64,000 nt of DNA from NCBI RefSeq assembly GCF_042429235.1, contig NZ_JBHMBA010000009.1. One strand, given 5' to 3'. Within the stretch, counting starts at the first letter, position 1. Each line of letters begins with the position of its first letter. Made by a program: the position numbers and the translations under genes. Shown piece by piece: positions 1 to 8,725 of this stretch. The notes under the pieces were generated by a model, which was not told where the DNA came from, ran no database searches, and was given only the letters and a program-made list of their open reading frames with translations. This stretch comes from Arthrobacter_B citreus (lineage in GTDB: Bacteria > Actinomycetota > Actinomycetes > Actinomycetales > Micrococcaceae).

Positions 1-105
1 CCGCCGCCGCACCGGTTTTGTCCCGCCGGTCCCGGACGCAGCCGCGCCCCCGGCGCTGTCCACCGTTGAACCGGCCTTGGGGACTTTCGGGCGTCGGGTG
101 GGCAT
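1..105 (-). CDS. Partial CDS, probable septum formation initiator (FtsB/DivIC-like) N-terminus
   Basis: The window edge cuts this gene; only the first 35 codons are present. The start is ATG at 103-105 (minus strand), preceded by an AAGGAG ribosome binding site four bases upstream of the ATG. The readable part begins MPTRRPKVPKAGSTVDSAGG and is basic and Ala/Gly/Thr-rich, as expected for the disordered cytoplasmic tail of an FtsB-like protein; no membrane segment or coiled coil is reached. The family call rests on position directly downstream of eno, the usual place for this gene in actinobacteria, and on the basic TRRPKVP-type N-terminus. The function is therefore inference. Confidence 0.6.
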   Translation of the reverse strand, partial: MPTRRPKVPKAGSTVDSAGGAAASGTGGTKPVRRR

Positions 106-148
106 GGAACTCCTTGGTATGGCTAAACGAAAACAGTGGTTAAACAGG

Positions 149-186
149 GCCGGCGGGCACCCCCGTTAACGAGGGTACCCACCGGC
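149..186 (-). terminator. Hairpin after eno
   Basis: A 14-base arm starting GCCGGCGGG (149-162) pairs with 173-186 (ending CACCGGC), with two G-T wobble-type positions and a 10-base loop containing GTTAAC. It lies 8 bases beyond the eno stop codon. On the minus strand it is followed by CCCTGTTTAAC, a weak T-rich tail, so termination is likely but could be partial, with read-through into the septum-initiator-like gene. Confidence 0.6.
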
Positions 187-193
187 AGCATGC

Positions 194-1477
194 TTACTCT
201 GCCGTGAAACGCGGGAAGGCGCTGCGGCCTGCGTAGCGGGCGGCGTCGTCGAGCTCTTCTTCGATGCGCAGCAGCTGGTTGTACTTGGCTACGCGCTCGG
301 AGCGGGCCGGGGCACCCGTCTTGATCTGGCCGGCGTTGGTGGCAACGCAGATGTCGGCGATGGTGGTGTCCTCAGTTTCACCGGAGCGGTGCGAGGTGAT
401 GGTGGTGTAGCCGGCACGCTGCGCCATGGTGATGGCGTCCAGGGTTTCGGAGAGGGTGCCGATCTGGTTGACCTTGACCAGCAGGGAGTTCGCGGCGTTG
501 CGCTTGATGCCGGTCTCGAGGCGGGTGGGGTTGGTGACGAAGAGGTCATCGCCCACAATCTGCACCTTGTCGCCGATGGACGCGGTCAGGGTCTTCCAGC
601 CGTCCCAGTCCTCTTCATCCAGCGGGTCTTCGATGGAAACGAGCGGGTAGTCCCGGACGAGTTCCTCGTAGTACGCGGACATTTCCTCAGCCGTGCGGCT
701 GGTGCCTTCGAAGAGGTAGGAGCCGTCCTTGAAGAACTCTGATGCCGCAACGTCCAGGGCGAGGGCGATGTCGGTGCCCGGGGTGTAGCCGGCGCGCTTG
801 ATGGCTTCGAGGATCAGGTCCAGTGCCGCGCGGTTGGACGGCAGGTTGGGGGCAAAGCCGCCTTCGTCGCCGAGGCCGGTGGACAGGCCCTTTTCCTTCA
901 GGACGGACTTGAGGTTGTGGTAGACCTCAACACCCCAGCGCAGGCCTTCCGAATAGGTCTGGGCGCCCAGGGGAACAATCATGAATTCCTGGATGTCGAC
1001 GTCGGAGTCGGCGTGCGATCCGCCGTTGAGGATGTTCATCAGCGGCACGGGCAGGACGTGCGCGTTGGGGCCGCCCAGGTAACGGTACAGCGGCAGGGCG
1101 GCGGACTCCGCGGCGGCGCGTGCCACGGCCAGGGAAACGCCCAGCATGGCGTTGGCGCCCAGGTTGGACTTGTTGTCGGTGCCGTCCAGATCGATCATCG
1201 TCTGGTCAATGGCACGCTGGTCAGCGGCGTCGAAGCCCAGCAGCGCCGGCTGGATCTGCTCGATAACGGCTTCAACGGCCTGCAGAACGCCCTTGCCCTG
1301 GTAGCGGGTCTTCTCGCCGTCGCGGCGTTCGTTTGCCTCGAAAGCACCGGTCGATGCGCCGGAGGGAACCGCGGCGCGGCCAAACGTGTCATCATCAAGC
1401 AGAACCTCCACCTCAACGGTGGGGTTTCCGCGGGAATCCAGGATTTCGCGGGCGTGAATGGCATCAATGATTGCCAT
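194..1477 (-). CDS. eno: Enolase (phosphopyruvate hydratase)
   Basis: Enolase interconverts 2-phosphoglycerate and phosphoenolpyruvate in glycolysis, in the cytoplasm. The 427-residue protein begins MAIIDAIHAREILDSRGNPT, the classic N-terminal signature, and has the Mg-binding SIEDPLDEEDW segment and the SHRSGETEDT active-site loop at about residue 362. The reading frame stays open 40 codons further upstream, but that extension is unlike enolase. ATG 1477 has AGGAG seven bases upstream, which decides the start. Length is normal for bacteria. The gene lies downstream of mazG on the same strand after a 159-base gap that probably carries its own promoter. Confidence 0.97.
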   Translation of the reverse strand: MAIIDAIHAREILDSRGNPTVEVEVLLDDDTFGRAAVPSGASTGAFEANERRDGEKTRYQGKGVLQAVEAVIEQIQPALLGFDAADQRAIDQTMIDLDGTDNKSNLGANAMLGVSLAVARAAAESAALPLYRYLGGPNAHVLPVPLMNILNGGSHADSDVDIQEFMIVPLGAQTYSEGLRWGVEVYHNLKSVLKEKGLSTGLGDEGGFAPNLPSNRAALDLILEAIKRAGYTPGTDIALALDVAASEFFKDGSYLFEGTSRTAEEMSAYYEELVRDYPLVSIEDPLDEEDWDGWKTLTASIGDKVQIVGDDLFVTNPTRLETGIKRNAANSLLVKVNQIGTLSETLDAITMAQRAGYTTITSHRSGETEDTTIADICVATNAGQIKTGAPARSERVAKYNQLLRIEEELDDAARYAGRSAFPRFTAE

Positions 1478-1636
1478 GGGAATGCTCCTGTTCGTTGGAA
1501 CGCTAGGGGAATCTACAGCAACGGCTATGAATCGGGCCACGCTGTCTGGTTCCAGCCTAGTTGAAAGCGGCGCGGTAGTAAGGACCTGCACCGCCATATT
1601 GGTGCATTGCAGCGGTCGGCAGAGCGGCCGGAGGAC

Positions 1637-2329
1637 CTAGGGGCGGCCGGTGAAACGGCGGACGGCGGCACGGAGCGCCGCTTCGGCGTCGAGTCCCTGG
1701 GCCTGCGCCCGGCGCACCACGTCAAAGAGGTGCTCCCCCAATTCGGCCTCGCTGGTCCATGGCTGCGGGTCCTGGCCGTCCGGCTCCCGCGGGGGCACGG
1801 GCACCCCGGCGCGCCGGGCCCGGTCCTGGACCTTGGCGGCCAGCAGGAGGGCCGGAAGCCCGGCGGGAATTCCGTCGAACGGTGACGTCCGCTCCGGCTT
1901 TTCGTGTTTCTTGATGTTGTCCCACGCACGCTCGATCTCGGCCGGATCGTCGGTCGTATCCGCCCTAAGCGTGCCGTCGGGAGCAAAAACGTGGGGGTTG
2001 CGGCGGATCATTTTGGCTGTGAGCGACTCCACAACGTCACCGATGCCAAAATGGCCCGCTTCTTCCTGCAGACGGGCGTGCAGTAGGACCTGGAACAGCA
2101 CGTCGCCCAGCTCCCCCGCCAGTTCCGGTGCGTGTTCGGCTCCGGTGTGGCCGGCTTCAACGGCCTCCACCACCTCGTAGGACTCTTCAATGAGGTACTC
2201 GAGCAAAGACTGGTGGGTCAGGGCAGCTGTCCAGGGACAGCGCTCCCGCAGGGCGGCGATGACCCCGGCCAGACGGACAAACCGCTGGCCGAGGTCATCG
2301 CCGCCCGCCCCGGAAACCGAATCAGCCAC
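1637..2329 (-). CDS. mazG: MazG-family nucleoside triphosphate pyrophosphohydrolase
   Basis: MazG proteins hydrolyse (d)NTPs, often aberrant ones, to the monophosphate plus pyrophosphate. The family's acidic metal-binding pattern is visible: EESYEVVEAVE followed by ELAGELGDVLFQVLLHA. The preceding RERCPWTAALTHQSLLEYL matches the helix normally written CPWD...TH.SL..YL; here the Asp after CPW is Thr. GTG 2329 overlaps the 3' end of add by eight bases and gives about 230 residues. The frame is open further upstream inside add, but that would give a long unrelated overlap. Translational coupling to add is likely. Confidence 0.88.
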   Translation of the reverse strand: MADSVSGAGGDDLGQRFVRLAGVIAALRERCPWTAALTHQSLLEYLIEESYEVVEAVEAGHTGAEHAPELAGELGDVLFQVLLHARLQEEAGHFGIGDVVESLTAKMIRRNPHVFAPDGTLRADTTDDPAEIERAWDNIKKHEKPERTSPFDGIPAGLPALLLAAKVQDRARRAGVPVPPREPDGQDPQPWTSEAELGEHLFDVVRRAQAQGLDAEAALRAAVRRFTGRP

Positions 2330-3479
2330 GGGCCTGGTTGAAGCCTTCCGTAACGTAGGCGGCAAGCGCATCGCGCTCTTCCAGCGGAAGGAACGCGGCG
2401 TCAACCGCGTTCATGGTGAATTCGAGGATGTCGTCGAGGTCATAGTCGAACGTCTCCGCCAGCAGTTCAAACTCACCGGTGAGAGTGACCCCGCTCATCA
2501 GGCGGTTATCGGTGTTCACCGTGACCTGGAACCCCGTCTGGTAGAGCAGGTCGATCGGGTGGGACTCAATGTCCTCGCCGAAGGACGCAACGGCTCCCGT
2601 CTGCAGGTTCGAGGACGGGCAGATCTCCAGCGGAATCCCACGGTCCCGAACCCAGCCGGCCACCTGCCCGATGCTCACCATGCCCACCTCGGTGTCGCTT
2701 CCGCCGTCGGCGGCCTGGCTGTCCTCAGCCTCGAACTCCACGTCGATGTCCTCGGCAATGCGCACGCCGTGTCCCAGCCGCAGCGCCCGGCCATGCACCA
2801 GCGCGTCGCGGATGCTGTCGACGCCGGCGGCTTCGCCGGCATGCACCGTGACGGGGAACTGGTTCTCCGCCAGATAGGTGAAAACGTCGGCAAGCCGGGC
2901 GGGAGAAAAACCGTCCTCGGCACCGGCGATGTCGAATCCAACGGCACCGCTGGTGCGGTGCCGGACTGCGAGCTCGGCCACTTCCATGCCCCGGTCCGCA
3001 TGGCGCATGGCGGTAATGAGCTGCCCAACCTGGATCAGGCGGCCGCCGGCTTCCACCGCGTCCACGCCCTCATCAAGCCCGGCCTGGACCGCTTCAACGG
3101 CTTCGTCCAGGGTCAGTCCGCCCTGAAGGTGCTGCTCCGGAGCCCAGCGGATCTCGGCGTACACCACGCCGTCGTCCGCCAGGTCCTCCACGAATTCCCG
3201 GGCGACGCGGACGAGGTTTTCACGGGTCTGCATCACGGCAATGGTGTGGTCAAAGGTTTCCAGGTAGCGCGGCAGGGACCCCGAGTCCGCGGACTCGCGG
3301 AACCACTCGCCGAGGGCCACCGGATCGGTGGACGGCAGCTCATGGCCGGCCGCCTCGGCGAGTTCGATGATGGTGGCCGGCCGCAGCCCGCCGTCCAGGT
3401 GGTCGTGCAGCGAAACCTTGGGCAGGTTGCGGATGTCGAGGTGCGGGTCGGTTGCAGGAAGCAGAATAGGCTCAGTCAC
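2322..3479 (-). CDS. add: Adenosine deaminase
   Basis: The enzyme converts adenosine and deoxyadenosine to inosine forms in purine salvage. Metal-ligand motif SLHDHLDGGLRP sits near the N-terminus, followed by the VTVHAGEAAG region (His and the catalytic Glu), RLGHG and the C-terminal TVNTDNRLMSG segment that carries the metal-binding Asp. The GTG at 3477-3479 is chosen because the product then begins (V/M)TEPILLP; an in-frame GTG at 3506 would add nine residues, and neither has a strong ribosome binding site. It is the last salvage gene of the 12-2 kb minus-strand cluster, separated from deoA only by the DedA gene. Confidence 0.93.
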   Translation of the reverse strand: MTEPILLPATDPHLDIRNLPKVSLHDHLDGGLRPATIIELAEAAGHELPSTDPVALGEWFRESADSGSLPRYLETFDHTIAVMQTRENLVRVAREFVEDLADDGVVYAEIRWAPEQHLQGGLTLDEAVEAVQAGLDEGVDAVEAGGRLIQVGQLITAMRHADRGMEVAELAVRHRTSGAVGFDIAGAEDGFSPARLADVFTYLAENQFPVTVHAGEAAGVDSIRDALVHGRALRLGHGVRIAEDIDVEFEAEDSQAADGGSDTEVGMVSIGQVAGWVRDRGIPLEICPSSNLQTGAVASFGEDIESHPIDLLYQTGFQVTVNTDNRLMSGVTLTGEFELLAETFDYDLDDILEFTMNAVDAAFLPLEERDALAAYVTEGFNQARG

Positions 3480-3525
3480 CCTGCCACTGTACGTGAGCTG
3501 CGGCACTGCCCGCTGGCGCGTGGAC

Positions 3526-4233
3526 TCAGGGTGTCTCGGGAGCCTTGCCGGCGGAGGCTGCCTCTGCGGCGGCGTCCGGCTCTTCAGCGGGGCTGGTTGC
3601 AGCCGGCTTGGGGGTTTTCAGGGGCGTCGGGCCGCGCAGCTTGGTGATGATCCGGTCGAGGATCAGCCCCAGGACCATGGCGACCGCGATGGCCACGACA
3701 ACGCCCAGCAGGTGGTTGTCCTTGAACCAGGCACCGGCCAGGGCTCCGATGGCGACGCTGTAGCCGGCCCAGACCAGGGCCGACATGGTGGTGAGGATGA
3801 CAAAGATGCGGCGGGGAAAGGCAGTGGCACCGGCCGTGAGGTTCACGACGACCCGGCCGATGGGAATGAAGCGGGCAATCAGGATCAGCGACACTGCCCG
3901 TTTGTCCAGTTCCTTGCGTGCCCAGACAAAGCCGCGCTGCATCCGCGGTCCGCGCATCCAGCGGTAGCGTTCGGTGCCGATCTTCCGGCCCATCAGGTAC
4001 GCCAAATTATCGCCCAGGAACGCTCCGCCGGCCGCTGCGGCGCCAACCAGCCACAGGTTGGGTCCGGCTCCCGTACCGACCAGGGCTGACATGCCGACCA
4101 CGAGCGATTCGCTGGGCACCGGCGGGAAAAACCCGTCAATGAGGCAAAACGCGAACAGGGCCGCATAAACCCACCAGGCGTCGGCGGAGGTAAGGATGAA
4201 GTTATTGATGCTGTCCACTGCGGCGCTCAGCAC
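3526..4233 (-). CDS. DedA family (VTT domain) integral membrane protein
   Basis: The 235-residue polytopic protein carries the DedA/VTT pattern: WWVYAALFAFCLIDGFFPPVPSE near the N-terminus, GAFLGDNLAYLMGRKIG, and RFIPIGRVVVNLTAGA in the middle. These Pro and Arg/Gly residues mark the re-entrant loops of the family. DedA proteins are thought to act in lipid flipping or proton-motive-force-dependent membrane homeostasis; no substrate can be read here. The C-terminal 40 residues are Pro/Ala-rich and cytoplasmic. The gene lies between deoA and add but shares no obvious pathway with them. Confidence 0.9.
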   Translation of the reverse strand: MLSAAVDSINNFILTSADAWWVYAALFAFCLIDGFFPPVPSESLVVGMSALVGTGAGPNLWLVGAAAAGGAFLGDNLAYLMGRKIGTERYRWMRGPRMQRGFVWARKELDKRAVSLILIARFIPIGRVVVNLTAGATAFPRRIFVILTTMSALVWAGYSVAIGALAGAWFKDNHLLGVVVAIAVAMVLGLILDRIITKLRGPTPLKTPKPAATSPAEEPDAAAEAASAGKAPETP

Positions 4234-4294
4234 GTCCAGTCGGCTCCCTAGGATTGGTCTCTGGTATCTACAACGATGCCACCAATGATTAGGT

Positions 4295-4358
4295 GCCCGC
4301 CAACCGCGCCGGCCCCGGGACTCCGCGGAACGGAGCCGGAACGGCGGGGTTGGCGGGC
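4295..4358 (-). terminator. Terminator hairpin downstream of deoA
   Basis: A perfect 11-base inverted repeat (GCCCGCCAACC at 4295-4305, GGTTGGCGGGC at 4348-4358) starts five bases beyond the deoA stop. The enclosed 42 bases hold a second hairpin, CTCCG-CGGAA-CGGAG. It has no long T-run. It probably ends the nucleoside-uptake transcript before the DedA gene. Confidence 0.7.
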
Positions 4359-4363
4359 AGGAC

Positions 4364-5671
4364 TTATCCGATGCGGTCGATGATCAGCTTCTGCGCCGGC
4401 CGGGACCCTTCAGGGGCAATAACGACGGCGTGTTCCAGGGCCTCGCGGGCGCGGTCAAACTTCTCCGGCGTATCCGTGAGCAGTGTCATCAGCGGCTGCC
4501 CGGCCCGGACCGGAGCTCCGGGCTTGGCGTGCAGCCGGACACCGGCTCCCGCCTGGACCTGGTCTTCCTTGCGGGCGCGGCCCGCTCCCAGCCGCCATGC
4601 GGCCACACCGACGGACAGCGCGTCCAGTTCCACGAGCACGCCGTCGGCGGGTGCGTAGATGGTTTCGGATTCCCGCGCCTGCGGCAGCGGAGCGTCCGGG
4701 TCTCCGCCCTGGGCCGAAATCATGCGGCGCCATACGTCCATGGCACGGCCGTCCCGGAGCGCAGCCGCCGGGTCGGCGTCATGGATTCCGGCCGCGGCCA
4801 GCATTTCTTCAGCCAGGCGCACCGTCAGCTCCACGACGTCGGCGGGGCCGCCGCCGGCGAGGACCTCAACGGATTCCTCCACCTCAATGGAGTTGCCGGC
4901 GGTGAGGCCCAGCGGCGTGGACATGTTGGTCAGCAGCGCGACGGTGTTGACGCCGGCGTCCTGGCCCAGGGCGACCATGGTTTCGGCCAGCTCGCGGGCG
5001 TTGGCTTCATCCTTCATAAAGGCGCCGGAGCCCACCTTCACGTCCAGCACCAGCGAACCGGTGCCTTCGGCGATCTTTTTGCTCATGATGGAGGAAGCAA
5101 TCAGCGGAATGGCTTCCACCGTGCCGGTGACGTCGCGCAGCGCGTACAGCTTCTTATCCGCCGGAGCGAGACCGGTGCCGGCGGCGCAGATGACGGCACC
5201 GACGTCGGCCAGCTGGGCCATGATTTCCTCGTTGGACAGGTTGGCCCGCCACCCCGGAATCGCCTCCAGCTTGTCCAGGGTGCCGCCGGTGTGGCCGAGG
5301 CCGCGGCCGGAAAGCTGCGGAACGGCCACTCCGTACACGGCAACCAGGGGCGCCAGCGGCAGGGTGATCTTGTCCCCCACGCCTCCGGTGGAGTGCTTGT
5401 CGGTGGTGGGTTTGCCCAGCGAGGAGAAGTCCATGCGGACTCCCGAGTTGATCATGGCAGTGGTCCAGCGGGAGATTTCCTGCCGGCTCATGCCGTTGAG
5501 CAGGATCGCCATGTTCAGCGCCGCCATTTGCTCATCGGCGATGGCACCGCGGGTGTAGGCGTCGATGGTCCAGTCGATCTGCTCCGGCGACAGGGTGCCG
5601 CGGTCCCGCTTGATGCCGATGATGTCGACGGCGTCGAACTGTTCACTGCTGGTTGTACGTCCACTGCTCAT
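4364..5671 (-). CDS. deoA: Thymidine/pyrimidine-nucleoside phosphorylase
   Basis: It cleaves (deoxy)thymidine or uridine with phosphate to the base and (deoxy)ribose-1-phosphate. The 435-residue product shows the family signature SGRGLGHTGGTLDKLEAIPG, the KHSTGGVGD phosphate loop and a C-terminal pyrimidine nucleoside phosphorylase domain (EDQVQAGAGVRLHAKPGAPV). ATG 5671 has GGAAGGGC about ten bases upstream and starts four bases after the cdd stop; an in-frame ATG at 5710 would lie inside cdd. It follows cdd directly, so cytidine taken up by the transporter can be deaminated and then phosphorolysed. Confidence 0.94.
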   Translation of the reverse strand: MSSGRTTSSEQFDAVDIIGIKRDRGTLSPEQIDWTIDAYTRGAIADEQMAALNMAILLNGMSRQEISRWTTAMINSGVRMDFSSLGKPTTDKHSTGGVGDKITLPLAPLVAVYGVAVPQLSGRGLGHTGGTLDKLEAIPGWRANLSNEEIMAQLADVGAVICAAGTGLAPADKKLYALRDVTGTVEAIPLIASSIMSKKIAEGTGSLVLDVKVGSGAFMKDEANARELAETMVALGQDAGVNTVALLTNMSTPLGLTAGNSIEVEESVEVLAGGGPADVVELTVRLAEEMLAAAGIHDADPAAALRDGRAMDVWRRMISAQGGDPDAPLPQARESETIYAPADGVLVELDALSVGVAAWRLGAGRARKEDQVQAGAGVRLHAKPGAPVRAGQPLMTLLTDTPEKFDRAREALEHAVVIAPEGSRPAQKLIIDRIG

Positions 5672-5675
5672 GTGG

Positions 5676-6083
5676 TTACTGCCCTTCCAAGTGCTGCGGT
5701 CCAAAGGCATCCGGCAGGACCTGGTCCATCGTCCGGATGCCGCTTACGGTCATCAGCTGCATCCCGGGAGCCCGGAATTCGTACAACAGCTGGCGGCACC
5801 GGCCGCACGGCATCAGGATTTCCCCGGCGCCGTCCACGCAGACAAAGGCCGCCAGGAGGCCCCCGCCGGACATGTGCAGCGAGCTTACCAAAGCGCACTC
5901 GGCGCACAGCGTCAGCCCGTAGGAGGCGTTTTCCACGTTGCAGCCGGAAATGATCCGGCCGTCGTCGGTCAGGGCCGCCGCCCCCACCGGATACTTCGAG
6001 TAGGGGACGTAGGCGTGTGAGAGGGCGGCACGGGCATGCTCCAGGAGCAGGTCCCAGTTCACTGCGGAGGTTGGTGTGGTCAT
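5676..6083 (-). CDS. cdd: Cytidine deaminase
   Basis: A 135-residue, tetrameric-type zinc enzyme that converts (deoxy)cytidine to (deoxy)uridine. The zinc site is plain: the NVENASYGLTLCAECAL segment (substrate Asn and Glu, then Cys-Ala-Glu) and PCGRCRQ. As in the short bacterial and human enzymes, the first zinc ligand is Cys rather than His. It begins six bases after the upstream permease stop and ends four bases before deoA, so it sits within the transporter operon. Confidence 0.96.
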   Translation of the reverse strand: MTTPTSAVNWDLLLEHARAALSHAYVPYSKYPVGAAALTDDGRIISGCNVENASYGLTLCAECALVSSLHMSGGGLLAAFVCVDGAGEILMPCGRCRQLLYEFRAPGMQLMTVSGIRTMDQVLPDAFGPQHLEGQ

Positions 6084-6089
6084 GTGCGC

Positions 6090-7379
6090 TTATCCCTTGA
6101 TGTACGGCACGCCGCTGGCGGCCGGTCCACGGGAGCGTCCCACCACGCCGGCCACGGCGAAGATGGTCACCACATACGGCAGCATGGACAGGAACTGGCT
6201 GGGCACCGGTGTTCCCAGCAGGCCCAGCACGTACTGCAGGTTGGTGGCGAAGCCGAACAGCAGAGCTGCCGCGGCGGCGCCCAACGGGTTCCAGCGGCCC
6301 AGGATGAGGGCTGCCAGGGCAATGTAGCCCTGCCCGCCGGTCATGTCCTGGCCGAAGCTGGAGACGGAGACCAGGGTGAAGAAGGATCCGCCGATGCCTG
6401 CCACCGCGCCGGCCAGCAGCACGTTGGTGAAGCGGGTGCGGTTGACGTTGACGCCCAGGGTGTCAGCTGCCTTCGGGTGTTCACCGACGGCACGGGTGCG
6501 CAGGCCCCAGCGGGTCCGGAACAGCCCGAAGTAGACGGCGGCCACGGCAAAGTACATCAGGTAGCCGATCAGGGACTGGTCAAAGAGGATCGGACCAATG
6601 ATCGGGATGTCTGCCAGGAACGGGATCCTGATGTTGGGCAGCCGGGGTGCCGTGTTCAGTTGCTCGGCATTGCTGCTCAGGACCGTGGAGAACAGGAACC
6701 CGGTGAGTCCGGAGACCAAAACGTTCAGCACCACGCCGACAATCACCTGGTTGACGATGTACTTGATGCTGAACACCGCCAGGACCAGGGAAACGAGCAC
6801 ACCGGCGATGGCTGCCGCGAGCAGGCCAATGAAGGCGTTGCCCGAGAGGGAACCGGCCACCGCGGCGGCGAAGGCGCCGAAGAGCAGCTGGCCCTCAATG
6901 GCAATGTTGACCACGCCGGAGCGTTCGCAGAGCACACCGGAAAGGGAACCGAAGACCAGCGGGACGGCAAGCGTCACGCTGCCGGCCAACAGCCCGTACA
7001 GGGCAACATTCGGGTTGCCGGTGCTGCCGACGGACCAGGCAAGGAAGCCTGATACGAAAACGATGCCGAAAATGACCGGCAGCCACAGGGGCAGACGCCG
7101 GCCTGAGCGGACCAGGACAAAGGACCAGGCGGCAAGCAGGACAAGCGCGATAGCACCGGCCCAGCCGAAGGCCCGGGCAGAGAAGACCAGGTCCGGCAGG
7201 GTGATGGCCGCTTCCGGGTCGGTGAGGCGGAACGTGACCTCGGTGTCCGGCGAGAGGAACGCAAAGAAAACCAGTCCGAGCGTGGCCAGCACGCCCAGCA
7301 GAATCGGTGTTTTCCAGCTGCGCACAATTGCATCCGGGGCCGGGGACGGCGCGGGGGCTGTGGTGGTTGCGGTGCTCAT
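6090..7379 (-). CDS. Nucleoside ABC transporter permease (second, NupQ/YufQ type)
   Basis: The 429-residue membrane protein has the Bac_permease (BPD_transp_2) layout with about ten hydrophobic segments. The core motifs are LPLVFGSLSGVLCERSGVVNIAIEGQLL and the cytoplasmic EAA-like loop GLRTRAVGEHPKAADTLGVNVNRTR, both typical of guanosine/nucleoside permeases paired with BMP lipoproteins. Its ATG overlaps the stop of the other permease by four bases. Residues 1-130 carry an extra poorly conserved membrane region beyond the core. Substrate is inferred from the co-encoded cdd and deoA. Confidence 0.9.
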   Translation of the reverse strand: MSTATTTAPAPSPAPDAIVRSWKTPILLGVLATLGLVFFAFLSPDTEVTFRLTDPEAAITLPDLVFSARAFGWAGAIALVLLAAWSFVLVRSGRRLPLWLPVIFGIVFVSGFLAWSVGSTGNPNVALYGLLAGSVTLAVPLVFGSLSGVLCERSGVVNIAIEGQLLFGAFAAAVAGSLSGNAFIGLLAAAIAGVLVSLVLAVFSIKYIVNQVIVGVVLNVLVSGLTGFLFSTVLSSNAEQLNTAPRLPNIRIPFLADIPIIGPILFDQSLIGYLMYFAVAAVYFGLFRTRWGLRTRAVGEHPKAADTLGVNVNRTRFTNVLLAGAVAGIGGSFFTLVSVSSFGQDMTGGQGYIALAALILGRWNPLGAAAAALLFGFATNLQYVLGLLGTPVPSQFLSMLPYVVTIFAVAGVVGRSRGPAASGVPYIKG

Positions 7380-8725
7380 GCTGCTCCTCCGGCGGCTTCG
7401 GCGCTCTTGCGGGTGGTGCGGAAGGCTCCGGGTGGCGGGATCCTGAACAGCGAACGCACCAGGGGCGGGGCGGCAATGAACAGGACGATCAGGGACTGGA
7501 CCACCAGGACGATGTCAATGCTGGTCCCGGTGTTGGTCTGCATGGCCACGCCTCCGGCGCGGAAGGCGCCGAACAGCAGGCCGGCTGCGAAGGTTCCCCA
7601 CGGCGTCGAACGCCCCAGCAGCGCCACGGTGATGGCATCGAAGCCGAAGCTCGCGGCGACGTCGGCGGTCAGCACGCGTTCGGTGCCGGAGACCTGCGAG
7701 ACGCCGGCCAGGCCGGAGAGCGCACCGGCGATCACCATGACCACCACGTAGCCCTTGGTGGTGCTGATGCCTGCGTTGCGGGCGGCGTCGGGGTTGGCGC
7801 CGACTGCGCGGAGCTCGAAGCCGACCGTGGAGCGGTTCAGCAGCCACCAGACAAATACGGTGGCAGCGATGGCCAGCACAAAGCCCCAGTGCAGACGGAA
7901 GCTGTCACCCAGGAGTTTGGGGAACATGGCGCTTTCGTTCAGCTGGGGGCTGATGGGGTTATTGGATCCCTCGCGCTGGAACCCGGGGGTGGTGAGCAGG
8001 TACGCCACCAGCTGGATGGCCACGTAGTTGAGCATGATGGTGACAATGACTTCGTGCGCACCGGTCCGGGCCTTCAGCAGGCCGGCGATGCCGCCCCAGA
8101 TGGCGCCGCCGAGCAGGCCGGCGATGATCACCAGCAGCAGGTGCAGTGCCATCGGCAGCTGCCAGGTGAACCCGACCCACGCGGCCAGTGCGGCACCGAT
8201 GATGATCTGGCCCTGGGCGCCGATGTTGAACAGGCCGGCGCGGAACGCCAGAGCGACGCCGAGGCCGGCGCAGATCAGCGGAGTGGCAGTGGTCAGTGTC
8301 TGGGTCAGGGGGTAGATCGCGCGGGTGAAGCTCTCCGCCTCAAAGTTCACGATCGAGCCCTGGAAGAGTGAATAGTAGGCGCCGGCTGCCGCGTCCCAGG
8401 CGGCGGCGAAGAAGTCGCCGGGCCGGTTGAAGAGGTAGCCGGCCGCAGCGGTGGTGTCCTCATCGGTCAGTGCGATCAGGATCCCGCCGACCACCAGTGC
8501 CATCAGGACAGCCAGTAGGGAGACCAGGCCGCTTCCGGTCACGATGCGTTCCAGCACCCCGGGTGAGGCGTCCGGGCTGGGCGCTACCGTGGTGCCGACG
8601 GCCGCGGCGGGCGGCGGCAGCTGCCCGCCGGCGGTTTCGGCGGCAGCTTCCAGGCGGAGCTCATCGGCTTCCGATGTCGCGCGGTCTGGTGTCTGCCCAC
8701 CTGTGGTGGACTTTTCCGGGCTCAA
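7376..8725 (-). CDS. Nucleoside ABC transporter permease (first, NupP/YufP type)
   Basis: A 449-residue permease with a 60-residue cytoplasmic, low-complexity N-terminus (Ala/Pro/Thr-rich) followed by about ten membrane segments. The diagnostic stretch is PLICAGLGVALAFRAGLFNIGAQGQ and the coupling loop GFELRAVGANPDAARNAGIST. It overlaps the ATPase gene by four bases upstream and the second permease by four bases downstream, so the three are translationally coupled. The two permeases should form the heterodimeric channel. Confidence 0.91.
   Translation of the reverse strand: MSPEKSTTGGQTPDRATSEADELRLEAAAETAGGQLPPPAAAVGTTVAPSPDASPGVLERIVTGSGLVSLLAVLMALVVGGILIALTDEDTTAAAGYLFNRPGDFFAAAWDAAAGAYYSLFQGSIVNFEAESFTRAIYPLTQTLTTATPLICAGLGVALAFRAGLFNIGAQGQIIIGAALAAWVGFTWQLPMALHLLLVIIAGLLGGAIWGGIAGLLKARTGAHEVIVTIMLNYVAIQLVAYLLTTPGFQREGSNNPISPQLNESAMFPKLLGDSFRLHWGFVLAIAATVFVWWLLNRSTVGFELRAVGANPDAARNAGISTTKGYVVVMVIAGALSGLAGVSQVSGTERVLTADVAASFGFDAITVALLGRSTPWGTFAAGLLFGAFRAGGVAMQTNTGTSIDIVLVVQSLIVLFIAAPPLVRSLFRIPPPGAFRTTRKSAEAAGGAA

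Noticed and set aside
1478..1636. RNA gene in the eno upstream gap
   Set aside because: No cloverleaf, riboswitch block or strong hairpin was found; the gap is simply the eno leader and promoter region.
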